A stretch of DNA of 64,000 bases, taken from Taibaiella soli. Its GTDB lineage: Bacteria > Bacteroidota > Bacteroidia > Chitinophagales > Chitinophagaceae. Location of the stretch: positions 82,519-146,518 of the forward strand of contig NZ_QKTW01000028.1 in assembly GCF_003236175.1 (NCBI RefSeq), written 5' to 3'. How positions within the stretch are numbered: position 1 is the stretch's first letter; every line of letters begins with the position of its first letter. The translations under genes were made by a program, and so were the position numbers. Below, piece after piece: positions 9,741 to 17,468 of this stretch. A model generated the notes under the pieces. It worked only from the letters and a program-made list of their open reading frames with translations. It was not told where the DNA came from and made no database searches.

Positions 9741-9790
9741 TGACAGTTGGCAACTTACGACTGACAACTCACAACTTACAACTCACAAAA
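9741..9790. repeat. 7-bp-phased CAACTNA tract between rimM and trmD
   Basis: The whole gap between these two housekeeping genes is made of seven-base words such as CAGTTGG, CAACTTA, CGACTGA, CAACTCA, CAACTTA and CAACTCA. It must be part of the mRNA if rimM and trmD are cotranscribed. Confidence 0.7.
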
Positions 9791-9792
9791 AC

Positions 9793-10479
9793 ATGCGTAT
9801 AGATATTATTACAGTGGTGCCGGACCTTTTGACGAGCCCGTTTAGCCATTCTATCATGAAACGAGCCCAGTCCAGAGGATTGCTGGAAGTGCATACGCAC
9901 AATCTGCGTGATCATACACCGTACAAGCAAGGGCAAGTAGATGATTATCAGTTTGGTGGCGGGGCCGGAATGGTGATGATGCCTGAGCCATTGGCTATTT
10001 TGCTGGATAAGCTGAAAGAAGAGCGAAATTATGATGAGGTAATCTATATGACGCCAGACGGCGAGCGTTTCGAACAGAAAATAGCTAATCGTTTATCTAT
10101 CAAAGAAAATCTGATTATTATCTGCGGCCATTATAAAGGAATTGACGAACGGATTAGAGAACATTATGTAACCAAAGAAATTTCCATAGGTGATTATGTG
10201 CTAAGTGGGGGAGAATTGGCTGCTGCTGTGGTTGTTGATGCAATTGGCCGGCTGATTCCCGGTGTTTTGAACGATGAAACTTCCGCTTTATTTGACTCTT
10301 TTCAGGACGGATTGCTGGCTCCGCCTGTGTATACCCGCCCTGCAGATTTCAGAGGCTGGAAAGTGCCTGAAATATTGCTTTGTGGCGATCCTAAAAAGAT
10401 TGACGTATGGCGTCATGAAGAGGCGCTGAAACGAACCGCGGAGCGTCGCCCGGAATTACTGGAAGATCATGAAGAATAA
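9793..10479 (+). CDS. trmD: tRNA (guanine-N1-)-methyltransferase TrmD
   Basis: The 228-residue enzyme methylates G37 of tRNAs next to the anticodon, preventing +1 frameshifts. The start [13 protein letters not shown] is typical. The trefoil-knot SAM site is seen in [13 protein letters not shown] and [14 protein letters not shown] (around residues 113-145). The C-terminal region with [15 protein letters not shown] and [10 protein letters not shown] is complete. Length is normal. It follows rimM and precedes rplS, which has its own promoter. Confidence 0.97.
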   Translation: MRIDIITVVPDLLTSPFSHSIMKRAQSRGLLEVHTHNLRDHTPYKQGQVDDYQFGGGAGMVMMPEPLAILLDKLKEERNYDEVIYMTPDGERFEQKIANRLSIKENLIIICGHYKGIDERIREHYVTKEISIGDYVLSGGELAAAVVVDAIGRLIPGVLNDETSALFDSFQDGLLAPPVYTRPADFRGWKVPEILLCGDPKKIDVWRHEEALKRTAERRPELLEDHEE

Positions 10480-10491
10480 TTTCTAAGAAAA

Positions 10492-10523
10492 TTTTGTATT
10501 CCTGAAAACTCTTCTTACTTTTG
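10492..10523 (+). promoter_or_regulatory. Bacteroidota-type promoter of rplS
   Basis: TTTTG at 10492-10496, a 19-nt spacer, and TACTTTTG at 10516-10523 match the sigma consensus of the phylum (TTG-N17..20-TAnnTTTG). Transcription would start about 10530, shortly before the rplS ATG at 10544, allowing rplS to be made separately from trmD. Confidence 0.75.
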
Positions 10524-10543
10524 CTCTCCCAAAATCAAGGAAT

Positions 10544-10924
10544 ATGGACGCTTTAGTATTTGTACATGAGCAACTGACCGGGAAAAAAGAATTTCCGAAG
10601 TTTAAAGCCGGTGATAACGTAACCGTTAACTATAAAATCGTTGAAGGTAATAAAGAACGTATCCAGTCTTTCAAAGGCGACGTGATCAAACGTCAGGGTC
10701 GTAATTTTACCCAGACTTTTACAGTTCGTAAAATCTCCGACGGCGTGGGTGTTGAACGTGTGTTCCCACTGTACTCTCCTAACATCGAATCGATCACTGT
10801 TCACAAAACAGGTCGTGTACGTCGTGCTAAACTTTACTACCTGCGTAGCCGCAGCGGTAAGAGCGCTCGTATCAAAGAAAAGAAACAAATTATCGAGAAG
10901 AAAGCAAAAGCGGTTCAAGCTTAA
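10544..10924 (+). CDS. rplS: 50S ribosomal protein L19 (bL19)
   Basis: The 126-residue product contains the L19 signature: [32 protein letters not shown] and the [15 protein letters not shown] block, with a basic tail. L19 sits at the subunit interface of the 50S. It is the last gene of rimM-trmD-rplS and is followed at 10946 by a strong terminator. Confidence 0.97.
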   Translation: MDALVFVHEQLTGKKEFPKFKAGDNVTVNYKIVEGNKERIQSFKGDVIKRQGRNFTQTFTVRKISDGVGVERVFPLYSPNIESITVHKTGRVRRAKLYYLRSRSGKSARIKEKKQIIEKKAKAVQA

Positions 10925-10945
10925 TTTCTTTCTCCAACATATTTG

Positions 10946-10974
10946 GAAGCCCACGTTATTACGTGGGCTTTTCT
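10946..10974 (+). terminator. Rho-independent terminator after rplS
   Basis: The stem AAGCCCACG/CGTGGGCTT with loop TTATTA is followed by TTCTT. It lies 22 nt after the rplS stop codon. Confidence 0.9.
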
Positions 10975-11269
10975 TGCATGTGCCATGTACAGTGCCTTAT
11001 CGTTGAAATCCCATCTTTAAAGGGAATCTTTGCGCGAGCGATCGCACCTGTCTAATACTAATTAACCATCAAAAAACAGCACGAATAATTGCGTAAACAT
11101 GGATTTACGAAACACCACCGGCCTAAGGAAACGTAGGCGTTAAAAAATGAAATGCATACAGCGTCCGCAATTATGATGGTGATGGGAACAACACAGATCA
11201 ATTATAGATTGGCCAGGAAGGGGTATAAAGTAGCATAGTAAGCTTTAATAATTGCAGCGAAATGCCTTT

Positions 11270-11339
11270 TCATTTTAGCCGTAGTTTCCTTCAGCCTTGA
11301 ACTTTTGGTTACTTTTGCTTCAAGGCAAAAGTGACAGAA
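11270..11339 (+). repeat. 70-bp dispersed repeat, copy 2
   Basis: It is nearly identical to 1348-1418, in the same orientation. The inner hairpin arms read TTACTTTTG and CAAAAGTGAC. Both copies lie in spacers downstream of a gene end. Confidence 0.75.
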
Positions 11340-11467
11340 AACACTACTGTAAAATTGATTTAGCGGAAATTTTTAATGCCGTTTTTTGAGGTTCAATTTG
11401 CATAACAGGCTCGCCTAACCTAGATCGTGATCCCAAATCAAAACATAAATATTTTCAAAAACAAAAA

Positions 11468-11489
11468 GTGCCTCGAATTTTCGAGACAC
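11468..11489 (-). terminator. terminator of the M1 peptidase gene
   Basis: On the minus strand GTGTCTCGA, loop AAAT, TCGAGGCAC is followed by TTTTTGTTTT, about 70 nt past the stop codon of the peptidase gene. Confidence 0.8.
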
Positions 11490-11559
11490 CCTTTGCGTTA
11501 GAATTTAATATAATTGAATAATGAATAAACCCGCGCTGAGACACCCTTGAGTGATGGGG

Positions 11560-14500
11560 TTACAGAATCATATTCATTGCTTTTCTCGGTGCTTTCAGCC
11601 AGTTGATGTGCTGCAGATTGAGTGAGAACACAATGCTTTTTCCGAAACGTTTGTCGCCATAAATGCTTTTGAGATAATCGGAGAAATCTTTACTCATCAC
11701 CAACGGTATATAAACCGAAACCATATCTGCAAACGGCAGATAGACTTCTACGCCACCGTCAAACAAATATTTATTGCCGCTAGGGTTTTGCAGAGAGGCA
11801 TTAGCAAAAGTGCCCATGTCGGCAAACAAACGGATCGGCAATTTACCCAAAGGAAGATCTGTTTTCAGATTTAAGCTGGCCAGCCAGTTATCGCTACGGC
11901 CAATAATCGGATTCTGGAAACTTGTAGGAATCTTAAATCCGCCTTCACGGATTGAAATCTGGCGACCGCCGAAACCATCTCTTTCTGAACGGCCCTCGTA
12001 GGTGTCGTCGTAGAGGTAGTCATTCGCGCCGGTAAATGTACTATTGAGGTAATAACGCGAAGCAGCATACTCATCGTTGCTAATGGCAAAGAATTTACCG
12101 AAATAACCACGGACGTACAGCGATTTGTTTTTCTTATTGTAGTCGATACGCAGGTTCCCTTCCAGATTTATTTTTACAAAATCAGCGCCCACTTGCCCTT
12201 CAATACTATAATTGAAAGGGTTGATGGTGCGGCGGTTTTCGTGTTTATAACGCAAAAGACCGTAGTATTTCATCTGATTTTTTACGGAAGGTTTATACAA
12301 ACTATCTGTCGGGTCCATTTTATAATCAAAATAATCTTCGCTGATCGCATAACCTTTTAAGGTCAGTGTGCGAACCACCGGACTCAACGCGTTTTTCTCC
12401 CTAAAAATAAAATTGAGCGATGGCGCTACCTTGATGTAGCGGGAATACAGCGGGTCGGGGATGTTTTGTTCTGTTTCATTATAGTGAAAGCTTTTTGCAT
12501 CCGCCTGCAGGATAATTTCCTTGAAAGTAGCTTTCGGGAACCAGGAATAAGCTGCAGTGCCCGTTCCTGTAAAAGATTTAGAACCGAATGCATACATCGG
12601 CGCTACAGCAAATTTGAAACGTTTATCAGGCCATCCGAGGTTATGGAAAAGCAGGCCCAGCTGGAAATGATCATATTCATTATAGCCTAAAGCAGGCAGC
12701 AGATAAACTCTTTCTTTATAATCGAGGTTAATGCCTGAACCCAAACCAAATTGCACACCAGAACGGTGCATTAACCCACGACGGCGGTATTCACTATTAG
12801 TCAGATTAAGTTCCGGAATCTCTTTGCTTACATCAATGTGCGTCCAGCCAGATGCGCTTGGAGGCAATGCAAGCTGCGTTTTGCCGCGAAAAGGTGCAGA
12901 CCATGTACTGGCGATCAAACTATCGTGCGTATAAGCATTAATCCTTACCGGGGCAGTGATATCCGATTTGTTTGTAACCGTAACGACAGTGGAATCACCG
13001 GCGCGTTCCACATGATTGATTTTATAATCGAAAGGTTGTTTGGTGATCATTGCTTCATCGAAAAACCAATTGATCGGTTTGGTGCTGTGTTTTTCAAATA
13101 TGGCCCGGAAATCTTCGGGGTAGGGATGCTTGAATTGCCATTGGTTGAAATAATCCTGCATCGCCGCATTGAAAGAATCCCTGCCCATATATTGTTCCAG
13201 CCAGGAAAGCAGAAGTGCATTTTTAAAATAAACATCGCCACCATAATTCTGACGTGTGTATTCAGGCGCAGAAAGATTAGAAGGCTGATCGGTGCGATTG
13301 GCTACAGATTCATAATACACCAGATTTTCCATCACATCGTTTTTCTTGTTCTCCTTCCGCGACTCTACATCGCGGGAAATGTCTCCTGATGTCTTGCGCT
13401 CGTAGTAAGAGTTGATGCCTTCATCCATCCAGGGATGATCTCTTTCATTGGTGGCGAGCATACCGTAAAACCAATTGTGGCCCACTTCATGCACTAATAC
13501 CGACGATAAGAAATAAGTGGCATTGCGGTCTATGAGTGTTACCGTAGGGTATTCCATTCCGCCACCGGCAAGCATATCGCCTTCTGCAGCTTTTACTGTT
13601 TTGTACGGATATGGACCTACATAAGTATTATAATGGCGAAGGGTAGATTTGAGATTGTCCGTTCCTTTCATCCATTGTTCGCGATGTATCGGCAGAAAAG
13701 CTGTGTAGGCTGTGATTGCATTAGAGCTGCCCGGAAGGGTGACGGTATCTTTTCGCACTATGAAGCGCATATCTGCAAACCAGGCGAAGTCGTGGATATT
13801 GTCTTCGTGGAAATGAATGGTTTTGGAAACATCAGATGATTTTGGCCATGATTTGCGATAAAGTGTATCGCTTGGAAACGGTACTTTACTGAGACTGTCG
13901 AGCCAGTTGATCTCTGATTCATCGGTATAATTACCTGTTGCCATGACCACATAATTTTTCGGTAGCGTAATGCTCACGTCATAGCTGCCGAAATTGCTGT
14001 AGAATTCGCCCTGGTCGAGATAAGGGATCGGGTGCCAGCCTTTCTGATCATATACTGCCGGTTTCGGGAACCATTGAGAAATATAGTAGGCATGACCTGT
14101 ATGGCCCATGCGGGAAAACACTTTCGGGATTTTTACACGAAACGGTGTGGTCACTTTTATTTGTCCGCCGGGAGGCAATGGTTGCAACAGGTCAATGCGG
14201 GCGACATCCGGCACATTTGGTTCGCTATAATAATCAGCTTCCCGGCCATCGATGAGAAAGGTCAGACTATCGATATAACCACGATCTTTTGGTTTGGCGA
14301 AATAAAAAGCAGTCTGTCCGTTTGTTACTTGTTGTTCGGAAAACGCTGTGCGATCATTCTTATAAGCATTTGGCCAAAGATGGATGTACAGATATTTGAT
14401 TGTATCCGGTGAGTGGTTGATATAAGTAAATTCCTCGTAGCCGTGCAGAAAATGCTTTTTATCATCCAGCCGTACATCGATGCGGGTATTCACTTCCTGT

Positions 14501-14574
14501 TGCCAATACGTAGATTGTGCATTAGCAGTAATGGAGCCAAGTATAATGAAGTAGAGTAGCAGCCTGAGATTCAT
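11560..14574 (-). CDS. secreted M1 family metallopeptidase (aminopeptidase-like)
   Basis: The 1004-residue protein has a signal peptide (residues 1-20, cleavage after ANAQ or ANA), an M1 N-terminal beta domain, and the gluzincin core. GGGMEYP at 337-343 corresponds to the GxMEN substrate motif, HEVGHNWFYG at 362-371 is the zinc motif, and the third zinc ligand is probably E385 in DEGINSYYE. The C-terminal 400 residues look like a beta-rich, outer-membrane-barrel-like region (aromatic alternating segments such as YGLLRYKHENRRTINPF), so the protease may be anchored in the outer membrane; that part is inference. It probably digests peptides in the periplasm or outside. No T9SS sorting domain is seen. 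The Fic gene lies just upstream (36 nt). Confidence 0.9.
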   Translation of the reverse strand: MNLRLLLYFIILGSITANAQSTYWQQEVNTRIDVRLDDKKHFLHGYEEFTYINHSPDTIKYLYIHLWPNAYKNDRTAFSEQQVTNGQTAFYFAKPKDRGYIDSLTFLIDGREADYYSEPNVPDVARIDLLQPLPPGGQIKVTTPFRVKIPKVFSRMGHTGHAYYISQWFPKPAVYDQKGWHPIPYLDQGEFYSNFGSYDVSITLPKNYVVMATGNYTDESEINWLDSLSKVPFPSDTLYRKSWPKSSDVSKTIHFHEDNIHDFAWFADMRFIVRKDTVTLPGSSNAITAYTAFLPIHREQWMKGTDNLKSTLRHYNTYVGPYPYKTVKAAEGDMLAGGGMEYPTVTLIDRNATYFLSSVLVHEVGHNWFYGMLATNERDHPWMDEGINSYYERKTSGDISRDVESRKENKKNDVMENLVYYESVANRTDQPSNLSAPEYTRQNYGGDVYFKNALLLSWLEQYMGRDSFNAAMQDYFNQWQFKHPYPEDFRAIFEKHSTKPINWFFDEAMITKQPFDYKINHVERAGDSTVVTVTNKSDITAPVRINAYTHDSLIASTWSAPFRGKTQLALPPSASGWTHIDVSKEIPELNLTNSEYRRRGLMHRSGVQFGLGSGINLDYKERVYLLPALGYNEYDHFQLGLLFHNLGWPDKRFKFAVAPMYAFGSKSFTGTGTAAYSWFPKATFKEIILQADAKSFHYNETEQNIPDPLYSRYIKVAPSLNFIFREKNALSPVVRTLTLKGYAISEDYFDYKMDPTDSLYKPSVKNQMKYYGLLRYKHENRRTINPFNYSIEGQVGADFVKINLEGNLRIDYNKKNKSLYVRGYFGKFFAISNDEYAASRYYLNSTFTGANDYLYDDTYEGRSERDGFGGRQISIREGGFKIPTSFQNPIIGRSDNWLASLNLKTDLPLGKLPIRLFADMGTFANASLQNPSGNKYLFDGGVEVYLPFADMVSVYIPLVMSKDFSDYLKSIYGDKRFGKSIVFSLNLQHINWLKAPRKAMNMIL

Positions 14575-14609
14575 ATGTTGTGTGTTGGGAAGTTGGTGAT
14601 TTGTAAAGC

Positions 14610-15932
14610 CTAGGAATGTTTGAGTTTTTGTTGGATTTGGTTCATTATGTCACCGGCCATTCTATTTACAATATCCGTTTGTTCAGATTCTGTTAGTTTT
14701 TGATGATAACCTTTTCTGGTAAAAATTACTTCGTTACCACCCAACCTAAAAGTCTTTATAATATAATCATACTCCGAGAAAATAAAAAAGACCGCTTGAA
14801 ATACGTCAAACGGGTCAAATCCATTTTTCTTGAAGGTCATAAATGACAATTGAATCAGTAGTGTTTTATTTGAATTTAGTATTAAATAAGCTGCTTCACT
14901 TTGATTGAATTGCCTGTCGGGTATCGAAATGTCGAAACTACTTTTTAGAAAAAGAGCAGCAATTTCTTCCAAGTTTCCTTCTAGCATTTTTTTTAAGGGA
15001 CGGGCAACATCGTTGATGATTGAATTAATTGCTGGGACACTAATTTTCTCTGTTATTTCTTCTTTGTGATCCAATTCTGCTTTCAAAACCTTTAATTGTT
15101 TTTTCCAGTCGTCAGCTTCCTCAATCTCTTCACCCTTAGCACTGCGAATTGCTAAATCTAAACTCCAAATTAATTGCTCCGCGATATAATCGAGAAACGT
15201 ATCAAGGTTCCCCGAATCAGCGGCACGCAATGCTCTTAAGTAATTCGCTTTATCTACAGATTTAATTACAACCGGAGGAAGATCGTTTTTATAAAAGACA
15301 TAGTTCATCAACAGTCGAGAAACACGTCCATTACCATCGGCAAAAGGATGGATTCGAACAAAACGATGATGAAACGCAGCCGCCAACACAACGGCAGGTA
15401 GTTCTCCTTTTTCTTCTTCATCGCGAAACCAGGTGACTAAATCGGACATGAGCATTGGAGTTTCTTGAGGCGATGCGAAGGGAATTTCCCCTCCGTTTTC
15501 CAATGTTACTCCATTTGGCTGCCGTTTATATTCGCCAGGAATGATTCTCACTCTTGTTGGCTGCCCTTCTGCAGTCTTTGCTTCTTTCCAGAAGGGTTCT
15601 ACTAAAAGGATTTCATTCAAATCGCGAATTGTGGATTCCGTCAGAGTACGCTCTTTGTCTAGAGCGAGTTCTCTTGTTTGTTTTAGTGCAGCCTCGCTAG
15701 CTTTCATTTCAGCTAAATCGCGATAGCTATGTTTGCCAGATACTTCACCAAAAAGTAAAAGCAATTTAGTCTCTCCGTAAGTGAGTGTGTTGCCCTCGAT
15801 ATGATTGGAGTTGTAGTTAAATTCGAGGCTGATTTTTTTATTAAACCGGTCTTCATTTTCCGGACTCATTGGCAGCAATGCTTCCAGCTCTTTTCTTTTC
15901 CGATCTATGGTCTCTAATAGCGATACATTCAT
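14610..15932 (-). CDS. Fic family protein with N-terminal inhibitory motif
   Basis: The 440-residue protein carries the full catalytic motif HPFADGNGR (residues 195-203), so it should transfer AMP or another nucleotide part to hydroxyl groups on target proteins. SNHIEGN at 42-48 matches the autoinhibitory (S/T)xxxE(G/N) motif placed N-terminal to the Fic core, that is, a class II Fic protein regulated within one chain. No separate antitoxin gene is next to it. The C-terminal 180 residues are divergent and may bind targets. It lies 36 nt upstream of the M1 peptidase gene in the same direction; I infer no functional link. Codon use is somewhat more AT-rich than its neighbours, which could hint at transfer. 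Confidence 0.9.
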   Translation of the reverse strand: MNVSLLETIDRKRKELEALLPMSPENEDRFNKKISLEFNYNSNHIEGNTLTYGETKLLLLFGEVSGKHSYRDLAEMKASEAALKQTRELALDKERTLTESTIRDLNEILLVEPFWKEAKTAEGQPTRVRIIPGEYKRQPNGVTLENGGEIPFASPQETPMLMSDLVTWFRDEEEKGELPAVVLAAAFHHRFVRIHPFADGNGRVSRLLMNYVFYKNDLPPVVIKSVDKANYLRALRAADSGNLDTFLDYIAEQLIWSLDLAIRSAKGEEIEEADDWKKQLKVLKAELDHKEEITEKISVPAINSIINDVARPLKKMLEGNLEEIAALFLKSSFDISIPDRQFNQSEAAYLILNSNKTLLIQLSFMTFKKNGFDPFDVFQAVFFIFSEYDYIIKTFRLGGNEVIFTRKGYHQKLTESEQTDIVNRMAGDIMNQIQQKLKHS

Positions 15933-16042
15933 TCCCTGAAGAATTTACATGAAAGTACACATTTTATGATTTTGCTTGTTGCCTAACAAGCAAAATATCA
16001 ATGTATATGCTTCGGCAATTATTTCTTTAAACCCAGATCGCT

Positions 16043-16293
16043 CGCTCTTTTCCCGCACTTTCGCACGCATAGTACCCTCGTTGCCTCTTTTAGACCGGAC
16101 TCCCTCGCTTTTAGTGGAAATGTTCCCACTCCGAGTGGCAATGTTTCCTCTTTTAGCAGGAACTTTTCCTCTTTTAGCCCGGACGTTTGTGCCCGGAGCA
16201 GAAAATTTGCCTCTTTTAGAGGGAATGTTTGTGCTAAAAGAGGGAAACTTTCTTCTTTTAGAGGAAAGATCGCGGCTAAAAGAGGAAAATTCG
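16043..16293. repeat. degenerate 21-bp tandem repeat array (10-12 units)
   Basis: Ten units cover 16084-16293 exactly (210 nt; one of 19, two of 22 and seven of 21), with two more decayed units to the left. Typical units read CCTCTTTTAGAGGGAATGTTT or the partly inverted GTGCTAAAAGAGGGAAACTTT without the final base or so. CCTCTTTTAG and CTAAAAGAGG units alternate near the right end, so neighbours can pair. It is not a CRISPR array: there are no unique spacers. Confidence 0.85.
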
Positions 16294-16330
16294 ACTTGTT
16301 GAACGAGGGAGATCCTATTTCCAAACAAAA

Positions 16331-16354
16331 AGGCCGCCCTAAAAAGGGCAGCCT
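16331..16354 (-). terminator. terminator of the phosphatase gene
   Basis: On the minus strand AGGCTGCCC, loop TTTTT, AGGGCGGCCT runs into TTTTTG. It is about 30 nt after the stop codon. It is part of a larger structured element that has a second copy at 22064-22143. Confidence 0.85.
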
Positions 16355-16385
16355 GAGCATACAGAAAGTTTGTAAAATTGCTGCT

Positions 16386-17204
16386 TTACGCTTTCTGCAA
16401 ATATTTATCGCGCAGCTTCTGGATGTTAGCCGCATTCATGCCGAGTTCTTCAGACATAAACTTGTCTACCGAACCATATTTCTTTGTGATGGCATCGAAT
16501 GTTGCCTGCAGGTAGTTGGCTTTCGCACTGGCCATGTCTTTGGCCACTTGCTCAGAAATATGCATTTGTTGTGCCATTCCTTGCGTCATCTTTTCATTTT
16601 CCTGTGCACGGTAGTAGTTGGTGGCTTCGTAATCCTGCATGATAGTGCTGAACGGTACGCCTAAAGCATACAGGAACAAAGCCGCGCCGATACCTGTGCG
16701 ATCTTTACCGGCAGTGCAGTGAAACAACAGCGCTGATGAATCGGGGAGTGCCAGCAGTTTCTGGAAAAAAGGTCTGTATCGATCTGTAAACGCATCGGTC
16801 TGCGAGTAGAAAGTCTGCATCAGCGAATCGCCGGATTTTACAGTGCTCAGTGATTTCATCCAATCGAGCGTGTGTTCGCTACCAGCCGGACAAAGAATAT
16901 AATCTGAATTTGGCAGCAGGCGGTCTTCTGCAATCGCTGATTCCTGTGTGCCGCGGAAATCTATTACGGTTTTAATCTGACGTTTGCTAAATACCATCAT
17001 GTCTGCATCGGTGAGATGGTTGATGGCTGCGGAGCGATACACGCGACTCCATTTTACCATATGGCCGTCTTGTGTTTTGTAACCGCCAAGGTCGCGGAAA
17101 TTGATGGCGCCCTGGAGTTTTACCTTGCGTTGGCTGCTGTCGGCTATCTGCGCCATAGAAGCAAAAGGAATGCACAACGCGAATGCGATGATTAGTTTTT
17201 TCAT
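16386..17204 (-). CDS. secreted tyrosine-protein phosphatase (Y_phosphatase3 type)
   Basis: The 272-residue protein has a signal peptide (residues 1-19, ending SMAQ), the family start motif INFRDLGGYKTQDG at 35-48, and the catalytic loop HCTAGKDRTG at 162-171 with C163 and R169. It should be a Cys-dependent phosphatase acting in the periplasm or outside. Family members dephosphorylate phosphotyrosine or phosphoinositides; the substrate here is unknown. It is downstream of a TonB-dependent receptor and an AraC-type regulator on the same strand. This suggests, without proof, a locus that captures a phosphorylated compound and removes its phosphate. Confidence 0.9.
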   Translation of the reverse strand: MKKLIIAFALCIPFASMAQIADSSQRKVKLQGAINFRDLGGYKTQDGHMVKWSRVYRSAAINHLTDADMMVFSKRQIKTVIDFRGTQESAIAEDRLLPNSDYILCPAGSEHTLDWMKSLSTVKSGDSLMQTFYSQTDAFTDRYRPFFQKLLALPDSSALLFHCTAGKDRTGIGAALFLYALGVPFSTIMQDYEATNYYRAQENEKMTQGMAQQMHISEQVAKDMASAKANYLQATFDAITKKYGSVDKFMSEELGMNAANIQKLRDKYLQKA

Positions 17205-17330
17205 TATAGTTGATTAGATTTTTGAGAAAGTTGAATTTTTAGGAAGTCAAACGTTAAAAACGTCAATGCTCGTGCTGTTATACAATATTTCCCGCAAAGA
17301 CGCATAAGAGACAAAGACGCCAAGCCCTCA

Positions 17331-17375
17331 GTTGTCAACTGTCCATTGTCCATTGTCAATTGTCAATTGTTCGTT
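17331..17375. repeat. 7-bp-phased TGTCAAT tract
   Basis: The words TGTCAAC, TGTCCAT, TGTCCAT, TGTCAAT, TGTCAAT and TGTTCGT follow in exact phase in the spacer between the receptor and phosphatase genes. A fragment of the CTGAGCGGAG repeat follows (about 17380-17402), then another TTTTGAC-type tract (17446-17475). Confidence 0.75.
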
Positions 17376-17468
17376 GTCTGCTTCGACTCCGCTCAGCATG
17401 ACATTGTGGTTGCATGAGCGAGCTTTAAGCGTTATGCCTTCCGCTTTGAGCTTTTGACTTTTGAATTT

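Larger units (their letters stand above)
10981..11559. other. gene-free spacer with repeats
   Basis: About 580 bp between two convergent units. It contains a degenerate relative of the CCCATCCCTGAAGGGA repeat (11008-11049; better copies at 21851 and 21927), the second copy of the 70-bp repeat (11270-11339) and the terminator of the M1 peptidase gene (11468-11489). No ORF or RNA gene stands out. Confidence 0.7.
15933..16385. other. gene-free spacer with 21-bp tandem array
   Basis: The spacer between the Fic gene and the phosphatase gene contains the array at 16043-16293 and the phosphatase terminator at 16331-16354. Several overlapping ORFs (15945-16328 and 16019-16435 on the minus strand, 15976-16302 on the plus strand) are open only because the repeat period is a multiple of three. 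None has a convincing start or known domain, so I do not call them genes. Confidence 0.75.

Noticed and set aside
10981..11269. Possible small RNA gene
   Set aside because: No promoter-terminator pair and no known RNA fold could be recognised.
14610..15932. Fic toxin-antitoxin pair
   Set aside because: The inhibitory motif is within the same protein and no small antitoxin gene is adjacent.
16043..16293. CRISPR-like array
   Set aside because: Units are degenerate and directly joined, with no unique spacers and no cas genes nearby.
15945..16435. Overlapping ORFs of 108-138 codons on both strands
   Set aside because: They only read the 21-bp tandem array and the end of the phosphatase gene; the period is a multiple of three, which keeps frames open without coding.
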